From: Asterionellopsis glacialis
Lineage: Eukaryota > Bacillariophyta > Plagiogrammaphyceae > Rhaphoneidales > Asterionellopsidaceae
Length of the DNA stretch: 15,451 nucleotides
NCBI GenBank assembly: GCA_014885115.2
Contig: WKLE02005956.1
Location: forward strand, 1 to 15,451
Reading direction: 5' to 3'
Numbering within the stretch: position 1 is the first letter of the stretch; each line of letters starts with the position of its first letter. Shown here piece by piece: positions 1 through 8,625 of this stretch. The notes beneath the pieces were generated by a model that did not search any database, was not told where the DNA came from, and worked only from the letters and a program-made list of their open reading frames with translations. Position numbers and translations under genes: made by a program.

Positions 1-1
1 T

Positions 2-1195
2 TCCTTCAACGAAACGCAGTTTGAAATGCTCTGGCAGGAAAGATTCCGCAAGCAAAATAGTCCCACCCCTGAGACAACACTGAATCCAACATCAGATATT
101 TCAAGCATCGAACAGCTGCCAATAACACCGGGCGAGTACGTTTTTACCTGTGACAGTGGCTGCATCGATTTTTCGGAAGAGAAACCGGCCTGCATCGGTG
201 GTTATAAACAAGGGCGAAGCCAGTTTAAGCGGCCCTGGGGAGAACGACAACAGCGAGAGCCATCTTCACCGCTATTGCCGTCGAACTACACAATCATGGG
301 CAACGTTCTAGCAATCTACACGATGCAAAAAAACATCAACCATGCGCTACACAACGACCTATGGACGGGTTTGGCCTGGTTGCACATGCTGCAGGACGAG
401 TCAACCTTGGAGGACAACATGAAAGTGATAATCCATTCCGAGAATTCTTCTTGGTCGAATGACTTTTTGAAGCTGTGCAATCGGACCTTTCATTGGCACG
501 CACAAGACGTTCGATTGCTGCCGCCAATGTCATTGTCATCAAAGCCAACAGCAACAGTATGTGCCACAGGACACATGTATATGAACGGTTTTTTGCGGAA
601 TATGGCAAAATTTGGCACGGCATCTAGAATGAAAGCAATACAAAGTGATCTGAGGCGGGTCGCCCTAAATGACAATGGCAAGAACAACAACAAAACTCTG
701 GTCAAAGACAGAAAAGAGCACATCGTGATTTACACCCGACAAGACAGCGCTTGGAGGAATTTAGTGCAAGTGGAAGACATACTCCGGCTGTTCGACGGGG
801 ACAAATACAACATATCTGTCGTAACAGCTATTCCGGCTGAGTTTGACGAGCAAGTTCGGCTCTATGCCAGTGCCGATCTCCTTGTTGCTCCCAACGGCGG
901 TTGGGCGCCGAATGTGCTCTGGATGCGTGACGATGCGTGTCTAGTCGAATTGCATCAGTACAAAACAGACAGTTGGATACGAATGTTTGGTCTAAGTAGT
1001 CTCTTCAAGGATGGGCATTTCGTCACTGTAACCGGAGATTATCACCGTCCCGGCCAACCAAGAATCAGTAGACCCAGTCGCCAGGGTGGAGATGACAAAA
1101 TTTTAGGCAATAGAGTTGCTCCAGATATTGAAAAGGCGTTGTTAAGAAGCTCGACTACTTGCGCTCGCTTCCTGAGAGAAACTAATAAATTGTAG
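2..1195 (+). CDS. Glycosyltransferase family 61-like protein (5' partial)
   Basis: Probable GT61 (DUF563) glycosyltransferase; such enzymes transfer sugars onto glycans or glycoproteins, usually in the Golgi lumen. The first in-frame ATG is at 26 (389 residues to the TAG at 1193-1195), but the frame is open back to base 2, so the true start and any signal anchor may lie outside the window. The family signal is in the C-terminal half: a strand reading HIVIYTRQD near residue 231, then an RLYASADLLVAPNGGWAPN segment near 278-296 followed by LWMRDDACLVELHQY. In typical GT61 proteins this position reads like ADxxIGPHGAGLTN; here the HGAG core is NGGW, so activity or substrate may differ. Five N-x-S/T sequons (NYT, NSS, NRT, NKT, NIS) fit a lumenal protein. 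It is the only intact gene in the window that looks host-derived. No N-terminal membrane segment is visible downstream of the ATG at 26. Exact substrate unknown. Confidence 0.7.
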   Translation, partial: SFNETQFEMLWQERFRKQNSPTPETTLNPTSDISSIEQLPITPGEYVFTCDSGCIDFSEEKPACIGGYKQGRSQFKRPWGERQQREPSSPLLPSNYTIMGNVLAIYTMQKNINHALHNDLWTGLAWLHMLQDESTLEDNMKVIIHSENSSWSNDFLKLCNRTFHWHAQDVRLLPPMSLSSKPTATVCATGHMYMNGFLRNMAKFGTASRMKAIQSDLRRVALNDNGKNNNKTLVKDRKEHIVIYTRQDSAWRNLVQVEDILRLFDGDKYNISVVTAIPAEFDEQVRLYASADLLVAPNGGWAPNVLWMRDDACLVELHQYKTDSWIRMFGLSSLFKDGHFVTVTGDYHRPGQPRISRPSRQGGDDKILGNRVAPDIEKALLRSSTTCARFLRETNKL

Positions 1196-1298
1196 AGTGG
1201 CAAACAATTCAAAACTTCTTCTTCCTCAGTGAATCTGCAGGTACCGAAAGCACAAATGACAGCAAGACGAAGGAGTGTGGTGAGCGGCAGTGGTGATG

Positions 1299-2054
1299 TG
1301 TACTACGAAAGTGTTAGGACCAGTGCGAACATGTGTTTTAAGTTTAAACCTGATCATTAAACGTGGCTTTGTATGGGAGGATTTGCCCTCTTTGTCACGT
1401 CAGATCAAGCCTGTTGAGCCACCAAAATGAGACTGCCCGGTCACGACAGCATCACTAATCCAAATAATAAAATCAGCATCTTATTCATTTTTACAAAAGT
1501 ATGTAATACATGAATAAATTTAATGCTGCACTATGTTCACTCAGAGTGGTAACACCTGGCTCGAACATGGCCAAGGCAAAAACAAAACGAGCAGCAATGG
1601 CAGGTTGTTGAGCAACGCAGGCGCAGCGGCTCAAGACCCGGGAGCCCCTTCCTTGCAGGTCCCACACTGAAGGAGGTCCAGGCGAGAAAGAACCGGAAAA
1701 CATGTTGTCGTCGCAGCGTCCTCGTCGGAAAGACGAAAGTGAACAAAAAAAATTAGGGGGTTGACATTATTTAGCACTAGTCGTCTTGGTAGGCCGCCGA
1801 GGGAGGCGGGAGGTCGACTCGACGAGGTGGTGTTGTGTCGTGTCTTCGCAACTTTTCCCCTGTGGTGGTCGAACGTGGCCATGGCAACAGTCGGAACTTC
1901 ACCAAACTAACATGCTCAACTATGTTATCAATGTCACTCTCTTAAATGGTGGGCATGGTTTTTTTTGCCTGAACATGGCCGTGAGAGGTCAAAAAGAGAG
2001 TGTCTGCATTGAGGATTACTTAATCCTCTGAGGATCAGTTAAGGTAGTGGTACA
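1299..2054 (-). repeat. Putative 3' LTR of a Ty1/copia element (minus strand)
   Basis: Read on the minus strand, this block starts TGTACCACTACC directly after a purine-rich tract and ends CGTAGTACA, giving the short inverted termini TGTAC/GTACA expected of an LTR. It lies 316 bp downstream of the copia pol stop, where a 3' LTR should be. The 756-bp length is plausible. No second copy is in the window, so the boundaries rest on termini and position only, and the left end (1299) is the less certain. All open frames inside it look like noise. An 18-bp near-palindrome (2011-2028, arms GAGGATTA/TAATCCTC) lies close to its 5' end. Confidence 0.5.
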
Positions 2055-2064
2055 CCCTTTTTTC
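2055..2064 (-). promoter_or_regulatory. Putative polypurine tract of the copia element
   Basis: The minus strand reads GAAAAAAGGG immediately before the TGTACC start of the putative LTR. In LTR retrotransposons a purine tract in this place primes plus-strand DNA synthesis. It supports the LTR boundary at 2054. Confidence 0.5.
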
Positions 2065-2288
2065 ACTCCTGTGCGCAAATGTATTTTTTTTCAAAACGAC
2101 ATGTTATTTTCTAGTGATCGGTTTTCGACCAAAAACACAAAGTCGTCGAAGCTGTCTGCACGCACAAAGCATCCTAAAGTCGACTAAAACAACACTGTTG
2201 TCCTCGTGACACCAAGACTAAATAAAAGAGTGAGCTTACCAAGCTGCAAAGAAGGCCTCCGAAGGCCTCCGGAGCCACTGGTTAGCTC

Positions 2289-2329
2289 CACGTGTTGTCT
2301 GCTACTAATTGCACGTGATGTTTCACGTG
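2289..2329. promoter_or_regulatory. Cluster of three CACGTG boxes
   Basis: CACGTG, the core palindrome bound by bHLH and some bZIP factors, occurs at 2289-2294, 2312-2317 and 2324-2329. The cluster lies between the copia pol stop (2371) and its polypurine tract. Just beside it a 10-bp unit GAAGGCCTCC is repeated in tandem (about 2251-2270). The rest of 2065-2370 shows no coding signal. Function is inferred only. Confidence 0.3.
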
Positions 2330-2370
2330 CGAAACCATTCCGGTAAAAACTCACACCTGATCACAAAAAA

Positions 2371-2766
2371 TTAACATGTGAATCTGTCCAACAATTCTTC
2401 TCTCCTCAACTTGGGCAGCACCTTTGTGAACAAATCACTCAGGTTTGTGACAGTGTCTTCCTTTGCTGTCCTGCAAATGCCTCCTGCTGCTGCCTCTCTT
2501 CAAAAATGACACGAGATCCCATGCATCTTCTTGTTCAACACTGAAGATGGCATTGAAACATTCTTACACACCGCCTCGTTGTCACAACACATGCTTGCAG
2601 GACCCTCAATCGGCACCCCAAACATTCTCAACTTGCACCTCAATGCCTTGACAAGTTCAACTGCCTGTTCAGTTGCAGTGAATTCTGATCTGAAAGTTGA
2701 TGTCTCAACTGAATTCTGTCTCTTGCTTGTTTTGCATTGGGAACTTTGAATGCGGATTTTAGGCAC
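2371..2766 (-). pseudogene. Ty1/copia pol 3' end: RNase H tail, broken
   Basis: C-terminal end of a copia-type polyprotein on the minus strand. RNase H degrades the RNA of the RNA-DNA hybrid during reverse transcription. Visible motifs: SKRQNSVETSTFRSEF with the conserved Glu, then LRCKLRMFGVPIEGP and CCDNEAVCKN with the conserved Asp. The frame meets a TGA at 2500-2502 and then continues in the same frame as REAAAGG...TNLSDLFTKVLP, the usual copia C-terminus, ending in TAA at 2371-2373. Upstream of about 2735 the match to RNase H fades, probably through a frameshift or truncation, and no reverse transcriptase, integrase or gag follows. An overlapping minus-strand open frame at 2640-2963 (107 aa) is in a different phase; its first half is Cys- and Asp-containing sequence I cannot place. 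This is a 5'-truncated, inactive copy. Confidence 0.85.
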
Positions 2767-3028
2767 CGTTCTAACTTTGTTTTCCGACTTTCATTCAGGT
2801 GCGGGGTGTGATCCACACAAGCGGTGTCCCTGATGTCATGTTGCAGACAATGGTCGCCACTTGTTTCATCTTCTTTGCACTCCTCGGGCTTTGACACAAA
2901 TGTCCCGATCCAGTGGCACCCCCCTTTGTCATTCAATTCAACGGAAAACAAACTGAATTGCATCCGAGCTTGAAGGCTTCACTTGCAAGAAAATTTCTTC
3001 CACAGGTGTGTTGCTGATCGACTCTCCT

Positions 3029-4075
3029 TCAATTTTTGTTTTGTCCAATCATGGCTTCAGGCTGGTCCCAGCAGTGACTCTTGGTGGGGGGAATGAACAG
3101 TGCGAACCGATTGTGCACCGTTGCAGAATTCAACACTGCCATGCACGCGCCTGTGACAGCGTCGTTCATGCATGTCTTTTTCCAAAAACAAAGTCCATCA
3201 AGAGCATTCAAAGACACGGGGGAGAACCTTTTCTTCAGCAATGGGTTTTTCCAAATGTTTAAATCCTTTCCGGCCTCAAAGGAGGAACACATTTGGGGGT
3301 TCAAAAACTTGTGAATCTGCAAATGATTGGCCGGTGGAACCTTCCGGCCTGCTTCTTTAAATTCGGTCAAATGTTCGTGCACATGCCCTGATGTTTCTTC
3401 AGAGGTGAATTTTTCCCCAAGGCGTTCATCAGTTTTCAATTTCAAAATGCTGTAAGATCGGTTTGTTTCAAAAAATTGATTGTTCTGTTGATGTGCAGAT
3501 GCAGATTTGATGGAATTGCGTCGTTCGCGTTTTTTTTGTTGGTCCGTTTTAAAGAGGCAATCATGTTCGCAGGACAAACAAAACGGAGCATGCAAAAAAA
3601 TGGCAGAGGAACGGTTGTCGGGCACCCACTTGACACAACTCGAGTTGCTATTTTTTCCACACTTGATGCAACGAATTTTGGCACCGCCATGATGATGTTG
3701 TTGAGGTGATTTGCATGACACACCCTCTGTGTTCTCCGTGAATTTGGGATTCTTCCTACAGTTGCATGACCGTGGAGAAAAACGTTCGTTGTCACATTTT
3801 TTGCATGCAACGATCATTGGAACATGATCCGTGTGTTTAGCAACGCCAAGCAGCCACCTGGCACAATGTGTGTCCTCTTCATCCATTTTTCCACAACAAT
3901 CACGATGGCACGAACATGAACAACAAATGCATTTAAGATTGTCTAACACCTCTTCGTCGACCCTGTCACAACCTGAACACTTTTTGTTGATCGACATTTG
4001 GGAGGCATTTTTGCATGACAGATTAGGAGGCAAATCTTCTGTGATTCCTTTGTCCAGACCACAATGAAACTTCAC
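3029..4075 (-). CDS. Cys-rich protein with PHD-like zinc ligands, C-terminal piece
   Basis: Not recognised as a named family. This 348-residue frame is the downstream part of the same reading frame as 4094-5116. Residues 33-94 give a ligand series matching a PHD finger: C33-x2-C36-x12-C49-x2-C52-x4-H57-x2-C60-x30-C91-x2-C94. A second zinc-ligand set follows: C136-x2-C139-x7-C147-x14-H162-x3-C166-x2-C169. The C-terminus (about 295-336) has MNDAVTGACMAVL at 303-315 and PPTKSHCW, loosely resembling the start of a Ulp1/C48 cysteine protease (WLND...HW), but the Asp and Cys of such a triad are not seen before the stop, so this is a weak idea. PHD-like fingers together with Ulp1 domains occur in some eukaryotic DNA transposons. 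It sits between a copia remnant and a divergent broken gene. A real gene, a decayed transposon gene or a captured fragment are all possible. Confidence 0.5.
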   Translation of the reverse strand: MKFHCGLDKGITEDLPPNLSCKNASQMSINKKCSGCDRVDEEVLDNLKCICCSCSCHRDCCGKMDEEDTHCARWLLGVAKHTDHVPMIVACKKCDNERFSPRSCNCRKNPKFTENTEGVSCKSPQQHHHGGAKIRCIKCGKNSNSSCVKWVPDNRSSAIFLHAPFCLSCEHDCLFKTDQQKKRERRNSIKSASAHQQNNQFFETNRSYSILKLKTDERLGEKFTSEETSGHVHEHLTEFKEAGRKVPPANHLQIHKFLNPQMCSSFEAGKDLNIWKNPLLKKRFSPVSLNALDGLCFWKKTCMNDAVTGACMAVLNSATVHNRFALFIPPTKSHCWDQPEAMIGQNKN

Positions 4076-4093
4076 AGGCCAGTTGCTGCAAAA

Positions 4094-5116
4094 TTAGCGT
4101 GTGGGTTTTGTCGAAACGACAAGCATCATTGGGTCCCGGTGATCACTGCGGTTGGGGTGATGCAGACAAACACACCCCTTCGCATGTTGGCCATCACCTT
4201 CAACTTCACTCCGGTGACAATTTCGTCTGAGCAGGTCACTCAAGGCCAGTTCGACGTCATGGTTCCAATCTTTGTCAGATCCATTAGCGACATTTTCCTT
4301 TGTTTTTGAGTTGTTCTCATCAATTTCATCTTTGTGAATCTCTTCAAACCCATGCCTGTTGCAGAAATTACGGACCACTCCGTTTTTTTCAAGAATCTGG
4401 GCATGAATGCGAGAACGAAAATCACCGAAGAACAAGCCCCCAACAAATGCGCATTTAAAAAGATTGATTCGTCTAGCAAATGCCTCGCAGACACTCAGTA
4501 AGAAAATGCCAACACCTCCGTTTCCAAAGTTGTTCAATTTACTTGTGTGTGCTGCAGATGATGTGTTGTTCTGAACAACATCTTCATGCTTTTCGGGCGG
4601 GCGGGTGCATGACAGTGCCTTTTTCAGTGATTCTGAAGGCTTCGTGCCTGTGTTCACAGCCAACAAATTAACAAACATGTCCGATTTGCAAGCATGACAT
4701 GCAGTGCAGCCGATTATGTTAGTGTTGTCATAATCGACAATGTCCTCTTTAGTCTTCGCCGATTCGGGTGCTCCTCGCAGAATGATCCAAGCTGAACATT
4801 CCAAACATTTTCTTATCCATTTGTGGCTTGGATCCTCATGGAAAACAGATCTGAAAAAAGTCTCTGCCTCATTAAAAACAAGGTCATGAAAACTGTTTTT
4901 GCCGTTAGTTTCAAAACAGGCTTTTGTTTGGACGAAGGACACAATGAATTTTGCTTGCTTCTTCTTTTTGTTTCCCTGAGAAACAACTGATTCCCTCTTT
5001 GACAAGACATCAACCAGATCTTTGATCACAAATTCGTTTGTGTCATCATTCACGAATTCTTTGAGTTCAACATCATAACAACCCTTCTTTGGTGCAGCAA
5101 GATCGGGACAGAGCAT
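4094..5116 (-). CDS. Unrecognised Cys-containing protein, N-terminal piece
   Basis: A 340-residue minus-strand frame, in the same phase as 3029-4075 and separated from it by one TAA (4094-4096) and six codons. I infer one gene. On the minus strand the TAA is followed at once by TTTTGCAG, which resembles a 3' splice site, and GCTAAT before it could be a branch point; the stop may therefore lie in a short intron, though no donor is clearly best. Content: a Lys-rich stretch (GNKKKKQAKF, near residue 50), CLEC, GCTACHACKSDMF, a hydrophobic patch NFGNGGVGIFLLSVCEAFARR, and an acidic DEIDENN region near the end. No catalytic motif of a known transposase is visible. The start ATG at 5116 is the first available; upstream is the duplicated spacer. 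Alternative: a decayed frame with one nonsense change. Confidence 0.45.
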   Translation of the reverse strand: MLCPDLAAPKKGCYDVELKEFVNDDTNEFVIKDLVDVLSKRESVVSQGNKKKKQAKFIVSFVQTKACFETNGKNSFHDLVFNEAETFFRSVFHEDPSHKWIRKCLECSAWIILRGAPESAKTKEDIVDYDNTNIIGCTACHACKSDMFVNLLAVNTGTKPSESLKKALSCTRPPEKHEDVVQNNTSSAAHTSKLNNFGNGGVGIFLLSVCEAFARRINLFKCAFVGGLFFGDFRSRIHAQILEKNGVVRNFCNRHGFEEIHKDEIDENNSKTKENVANGSDKDWNHDVELALSDLLRRNCHRSEVEGDGQHAKGCVCLHHPNRSDHRDPMMLVVSTKPTR

Positions 5117-5229
5117 TAGCCTTCTGAATGATTGCCTTCATCTTAACTCATCTGTGAACGTCGCCATGCTGCTTTTCTTGCTGACTTGCGTCACAAATCA
5201 ACTCTTTTCGAATTTATCACAAAAGGACA

Positions 5230-5400
5230 ATGAGGACAAATTCAGGTCAAGGATCAATGCCGCAAAAACAATCCTTTCCTGCTGTTGAGAGTGTCAACGA
5301 GATGGAAACGATTGTTGACGAAACAAAGAACCCGATTTCGCAGCAGCACGTGTTGAAGTGTCTTTGCAAAAAGTGCTGTCAAAGACAGTTCACCCTTTAA
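5230..5400 (+). CDS. Small ORF (56 aa) ending in a Cys cluster
   Basis: A short frame that starts just before repeat copy 1 and ends inside it (MRTNSGQGSMPQ... to CLCKKCCQRQFTL). The C-x-C-x2-CC end hints at metal binding. In the second copy of the repeat the same frame is cut by a TAA just after the Met-Arg codons, but is otherwise preserved down to the same TAA. It could be a first exon of something, or chance. The spacer 5117-5229 shows nothing else. Confidence 0.2.
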   Translation: MRTNSGQGSMPQKQSFPAVESVNEMETIVDETKNPISQQHVLKCLCKKCCQRQFTL

Positions 5401-5472
5401 GCCGAGATCCGACAACAGCGACAAACAAGGACACCGAAAAGGATCCTGATGCTGCTGAGCTGTGAATGAAGC
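5242..5472. repeat. 231-bp direct repeat, copy 1
   Basis: Starts TCAGGTCAAGGATCAATGC and ends GAGCTGTGAATGAAGC. It matches 5541-5771 with no gaps and about 16 mismatches by eye (about 93% identity). It lies between two divergent genes. Confidence 0.9.
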
Positions 5473-5540
5473 CTGATGTGTCTCTCAAGTGTCAAAACAC
5501 AGCTGACCTGGTTGCAGTGGAAAGAACAGTGTGACTTGCA

Positions 5541-5771
5541 TCAGGTCAAGGATCAATGCGGTAAAAACAATCCTTTCCTGCTGTTGAGAGTGTCAACAAA
5601 ATGGAAACGATTGTTGACAAAACAAAGAACCCGATTTCGCAGCAGCACGTGTTGAAGTGTCTTTGCAAAAAGCACTGTCAAAGACAGTTTGCCCTTTAAG
5701 CCGAGATCCGACAACAGCAACAAACAAGGATGCCGAAAAGGATCCTGACATTGCTGAGCTGTGAATAAAGC
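5541..5771. repeat. 231-bp direct repeat, copy 2
   Basis: Second copy, 299 bp downstream of the first. All but one of the differences are transitions, and most replace G or C of copy 1 by A or T, several at CpG. The 68-bp spacer between copies has no recognisable content. Confidence 0.9.
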
Positions 5772-6702
5772 TAACGATTCTTTCCTACAGCGGAATTTCG
5801 GCTTCTATGACTGTGATGCTGTTTGCTGTTGGTCCAGTGACCCACGACCGCACAGTCCTTGGTGGTCACGATGAAGCCAAAGTCTCCACAAAAATTGGTA
5901 ATCTGATTCTACCAATGGGGAGAGGAACACAAAGAAATAAAAAGGTCAGCACGAGATGCCACGTGTGTTCATTAACAACATTGCGAGTGACACTTTAAGA
6001 ACACTCAGGTGAGCATGCCCGTTAACCACAACACAAAACCAGTTTCACGCGGAACTGTGCTTTACGACACTGTCAGGTGACAGAGAACAGCAACGCGGCA
6101 TGCAGCATGAAGACCATGACGAACTCGCAAGGAATGTTGGTGACCATCCATGCAGCAAACGAGCTATGAACATTTGACAGGCACAGATCGGTTGGAAATG
6201 GCCTCACCAATTGATTGGAAATGTTGTTTCTTTGCAACAGTGTCTGTGAGAACAGACATGGACGAAAACGTTGGCGACACAAAAGGGTGACTCGAAGAGA
6301 TGTGATTAATTGTTGAGGCCTAAAATTTTGTGCTAACAGGCGCAAGTTGTTCTTTGTGTGAAATTGTCCCGATTGGCGTGTGTCACATGCTGGTTAAAAA
6401 AAAATGTCAATCATGCAATTAAGACAATCAAGTGATTATCGCACACCCAATTGGGAGATCATGTATCTTTCACTCTAACATGATAGTGAATTTTGAATAG
6501 AATTTTGGATGGAAATTTGAGTGCTGAGAAGACCGTAGAATTCCACTGGCACGTCAGGTGTTCTTGGAGCGGGAGCAACATTGGGAACAATGCAGGCTGG
6601 CACCACTGCAGCAGGATTTCACTAGCAGTGATTGCTCTGCAAGAAGAAATCAGCGCGCCATTCATGTCATGAACCTTCTCTTCCTAGCACCCTTCAATCA
6701 TA
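5772..6702. other. Non-coding stretch upstream of the broken plus-strand gene
   Basis: No convincing gene here. Open frames at 5807-5998 (+), 6073-6345 (-), 6459-6665 (-) and 6558-6848 (+) lack recognisable motifs. Sequence is A/T-rich in 6330-6530. It may hold the promoter and unseen upstream exons of the gene at 6703. Confidence 0.5.
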
Positions 6703-8046
6703 ATGAACAATTCGTTTGCCGTGCACCATTTTGTTTTGCGGAAAACCACCATGCGGAGGACCATCACATGCCCCAAACACTCACCACCGTGTTCGGACAG
6801 AGGAAGTCTGAGCGGAAGCTCAAACGCCAGCACCCCCCACACAACTGAGGAGGAGGAGTTGGAACGTTTGCAACGCAGGTTAAAAGCTCTCACACAGGAA
6901 AACAAAGCCCTTGTGCAGAACAATCTGGGCACAAGAAAAAAGGTAAAACTCGACATGAGCGTTGTAGCTGACACACGTGAAAAGGCAAAGCACACTTTGT
7001 TTCATGAAATTAAATTTTTAAAGTCAGAAGATCAATTTGACGACCTCAGCAATAGCAAAACATTTGGAAGACGTGTTTTGGAACAGTTAAATTTAGAACA
7101 GGACGAACTTCGTGAGCATTGAAATGCATGCAAAAAATTTGCCAAAACCGCTTTGAACACACGTCATGCGGATGTTCAGAACGCCATCCAGCATCAAGTC
7201 GCACTCATGTTCAAACATTCTGCAATTGATAGCAAAGACGACGTGCCGTTTGATTTGAGGAAAGAACTCGGCAAGGACAATGAGACGATGGTGAACAAAG
7301 GCAATTTTATCCTAAAGTGATGTTTCCACGCCCTTTTCGTTCTTATTTAATCCATGTTTTGCTCTTTTCTTGTTTCAAAGAGGGTCACAAGAACATGACT
7401 TTGGAGAACATTTTAAAGATGAGAACAAATGAAAACAGAGCGTGCAAATTTTTTTACGACTGCATTTTGAGATGTGTTGCAGGCAAAATTGAATGGAAAC
7501 GTCTGATTCGGCAGAACATTCCAATCAGTGCAGTTGTTAGTTCTTCAGATGAAGCATTTGGTTTGTTGGCGCTCAAAAACGGGTGGGAAAAATGGATTCT
7601 TATGCATGAACACAACATTGTTGATGTTCAAGCACGCAAGGATTTAGAATCAAAACACACCAACAACGTGCGTGAAGGCAATTCATCTTTTGATGGATGG
7701 AAATCAGAAGGTCTGAAGCGATGCAACGAACTTGAACAGGAAATCAGAATCAGGGAAGAACTTTGACAAGGATCACATTACAAATCTTCAAGACAATTGT
7801 GAACCACAGTGGCAAAAGAAAAGAAGATCCAAGGGTCTTGGTCCGGACGTTCAAAAAAGAGAAGAGATGGAAGTTTTTGATCATTCAAAAGAGTCGGAAG
7901 ATGACTTTTTAAAAAGGTTTGAAAACGAGCGTCACAACAAAAGCAAACAAATGAATCCAAACATGCACGAGGAGGACGAAGAAAGCATGACAAACACAAG
8001 AAAAAGGACAAGACACATGAACCAACATGACCAAGGACCTGTTTAG
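6703..8046 (+). pseudogene. Coiled-coil gene, broken; transposon-associated type
   Basis: One gene spread over three phases. Piece 1 (6703-7122, 139 aa) has a Ser/Pro-rich start and a leucine-repeat coiled coil, LERLQRRLKALTQENKAL, near residues 53-70. It stops at TGA 7120-7122, but the same frame continues with coding character (NACKKFAKTALNTRHADVQN...) to 7319. Piece 2 (open 7317-7766; coding from about 7383) carries ENRACKFFYDCILRCVAGKIEW and SSSDEAFGLLALKNGWEKW, then FDGWKSEGLKRCNELEQEI. Piece 3 (7732-8046) continues one phase away with EDDFLKRFENERHNKSK and a Lys/Arg/Glu-rich tail, so a frameshift lies near 7735-7766. I associate the pattern [DE]AF.LL...N...W followed by GW..EG.KR.NEL with an unnamed ORF common in repeats of marine algae; that is memory, not a search. 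It diverges from the Cys-rich gene. Confidence 0.5.
7291..7382 (+). other. Possible 92-nt intron
   Basis: A GTGAAC donor after ATG at 7290 and an acceptor ending TTTCAAAGAG at 7382, with a pyrimidine-rich run before it, remove 92 nt and join piece 1 to piece 2 in phase. The 3' half (7317-7380) is T-rich and contains a TAA, so it does not read as coding. The alternative donor at 7317 does not restore the phase. A plain deletion or frameshift is the competing explanation. Confidence 0.35.
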
Positions 8047-8274
8047 CAACACGAGATTTGGATTGTTTGTGTTGTTGCATGACATTCATCACCTGAAACA
8101 GTTAACCAGACAAGAAAATCATGCAATGAGGTTGATTGTTTTTTTTAGCATGCGTCCGGACCTGACCTGTTCGCCCCAAAAAATGTGTGACTTTTTTGTT
8201 TGAGCATGAACGATGAAGTTATTGACACAATGAAGTGATTAAAGCGACTTGACAAACCATTTTATGTTAGTCCG

Positions 8275-8625
8275 TCAATTTGTTCACGTGAGTCAACACA
8301 TTGTTTTTATTAGTTGGCACAATTTGTTTTGTCAATCTGTTTTTTGTTTTTTGTTAGCAAGGTGCACAAAACAAATGCGCTGAGCAATCTAAAACATGTT
8401 TCAAAAACAAAAATTTGGCACTGCTGCGTCACGTGAAAAATGCAATCAATCAATTTGTTTCTGTGAGTCAACACATGTTTTTATGTCAGTCGGCAAAAAA
8501 ATTTATGTCAGTCTGTATGATTTTTTATGTCAGTGAAGTGCACAAAACAAATGCACGCAGTGAAGAAAAATTTGTCCAGTGTGACATGTTTTGGCACTGT
8601 TGAGTCACCTGAACAATGCAACTGA
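8275..8625. repeat. Two-copy tandem repeat (about 175 bp) with 22-bp internal period
   Basis: Copy A 8275-8449 and copy B 8450-8625 share diverged blocks in order: TCAATTTGTT, GTGAGTCAACACA, GTGCACAAAACAAATGC, TTTGGCACTG, GAAxAATGCAA. Inside each copy a TCAGTC-like motif recurs every 22 bp: 8310, 8332, 8354 in A (TTAGTTG, TCAATCT, TTAGCAA) and 8486, 8508, 8530 in B (TCAGTCG, TCAGTCT, TCAGTGA). No gene in 8047-8640. Such arrays resemble transposase-binding subterminal repeats. Confidence 0.7.

Noticed and set aside
1491..1882. Overlapping minus-strand open frames of 69-83 aa
   Set aside because: They overlap each other in different phases, have no motifs, and lie in the putative copia LTR.
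3476..4309. Plus-strand open frames of 61-81 aa
   Set aside because: Antisense shadows of the Cys-rich minus-strand gene; no motifs.
1299..5116. Cys-rich gene as the 5' part (gag/pol) of the copia element
   Set aside because: It has no gag knuckle, protease, integrase or RT motif, and the zinc pattern is PHD-like. The copia match starts abruptly near 2735.
8275..8625. CRISPR-like array
   Set aside because: Only two long, diverged units with similar spacers, no cas genes and a eukaryotic context. It is a tandem repeat.
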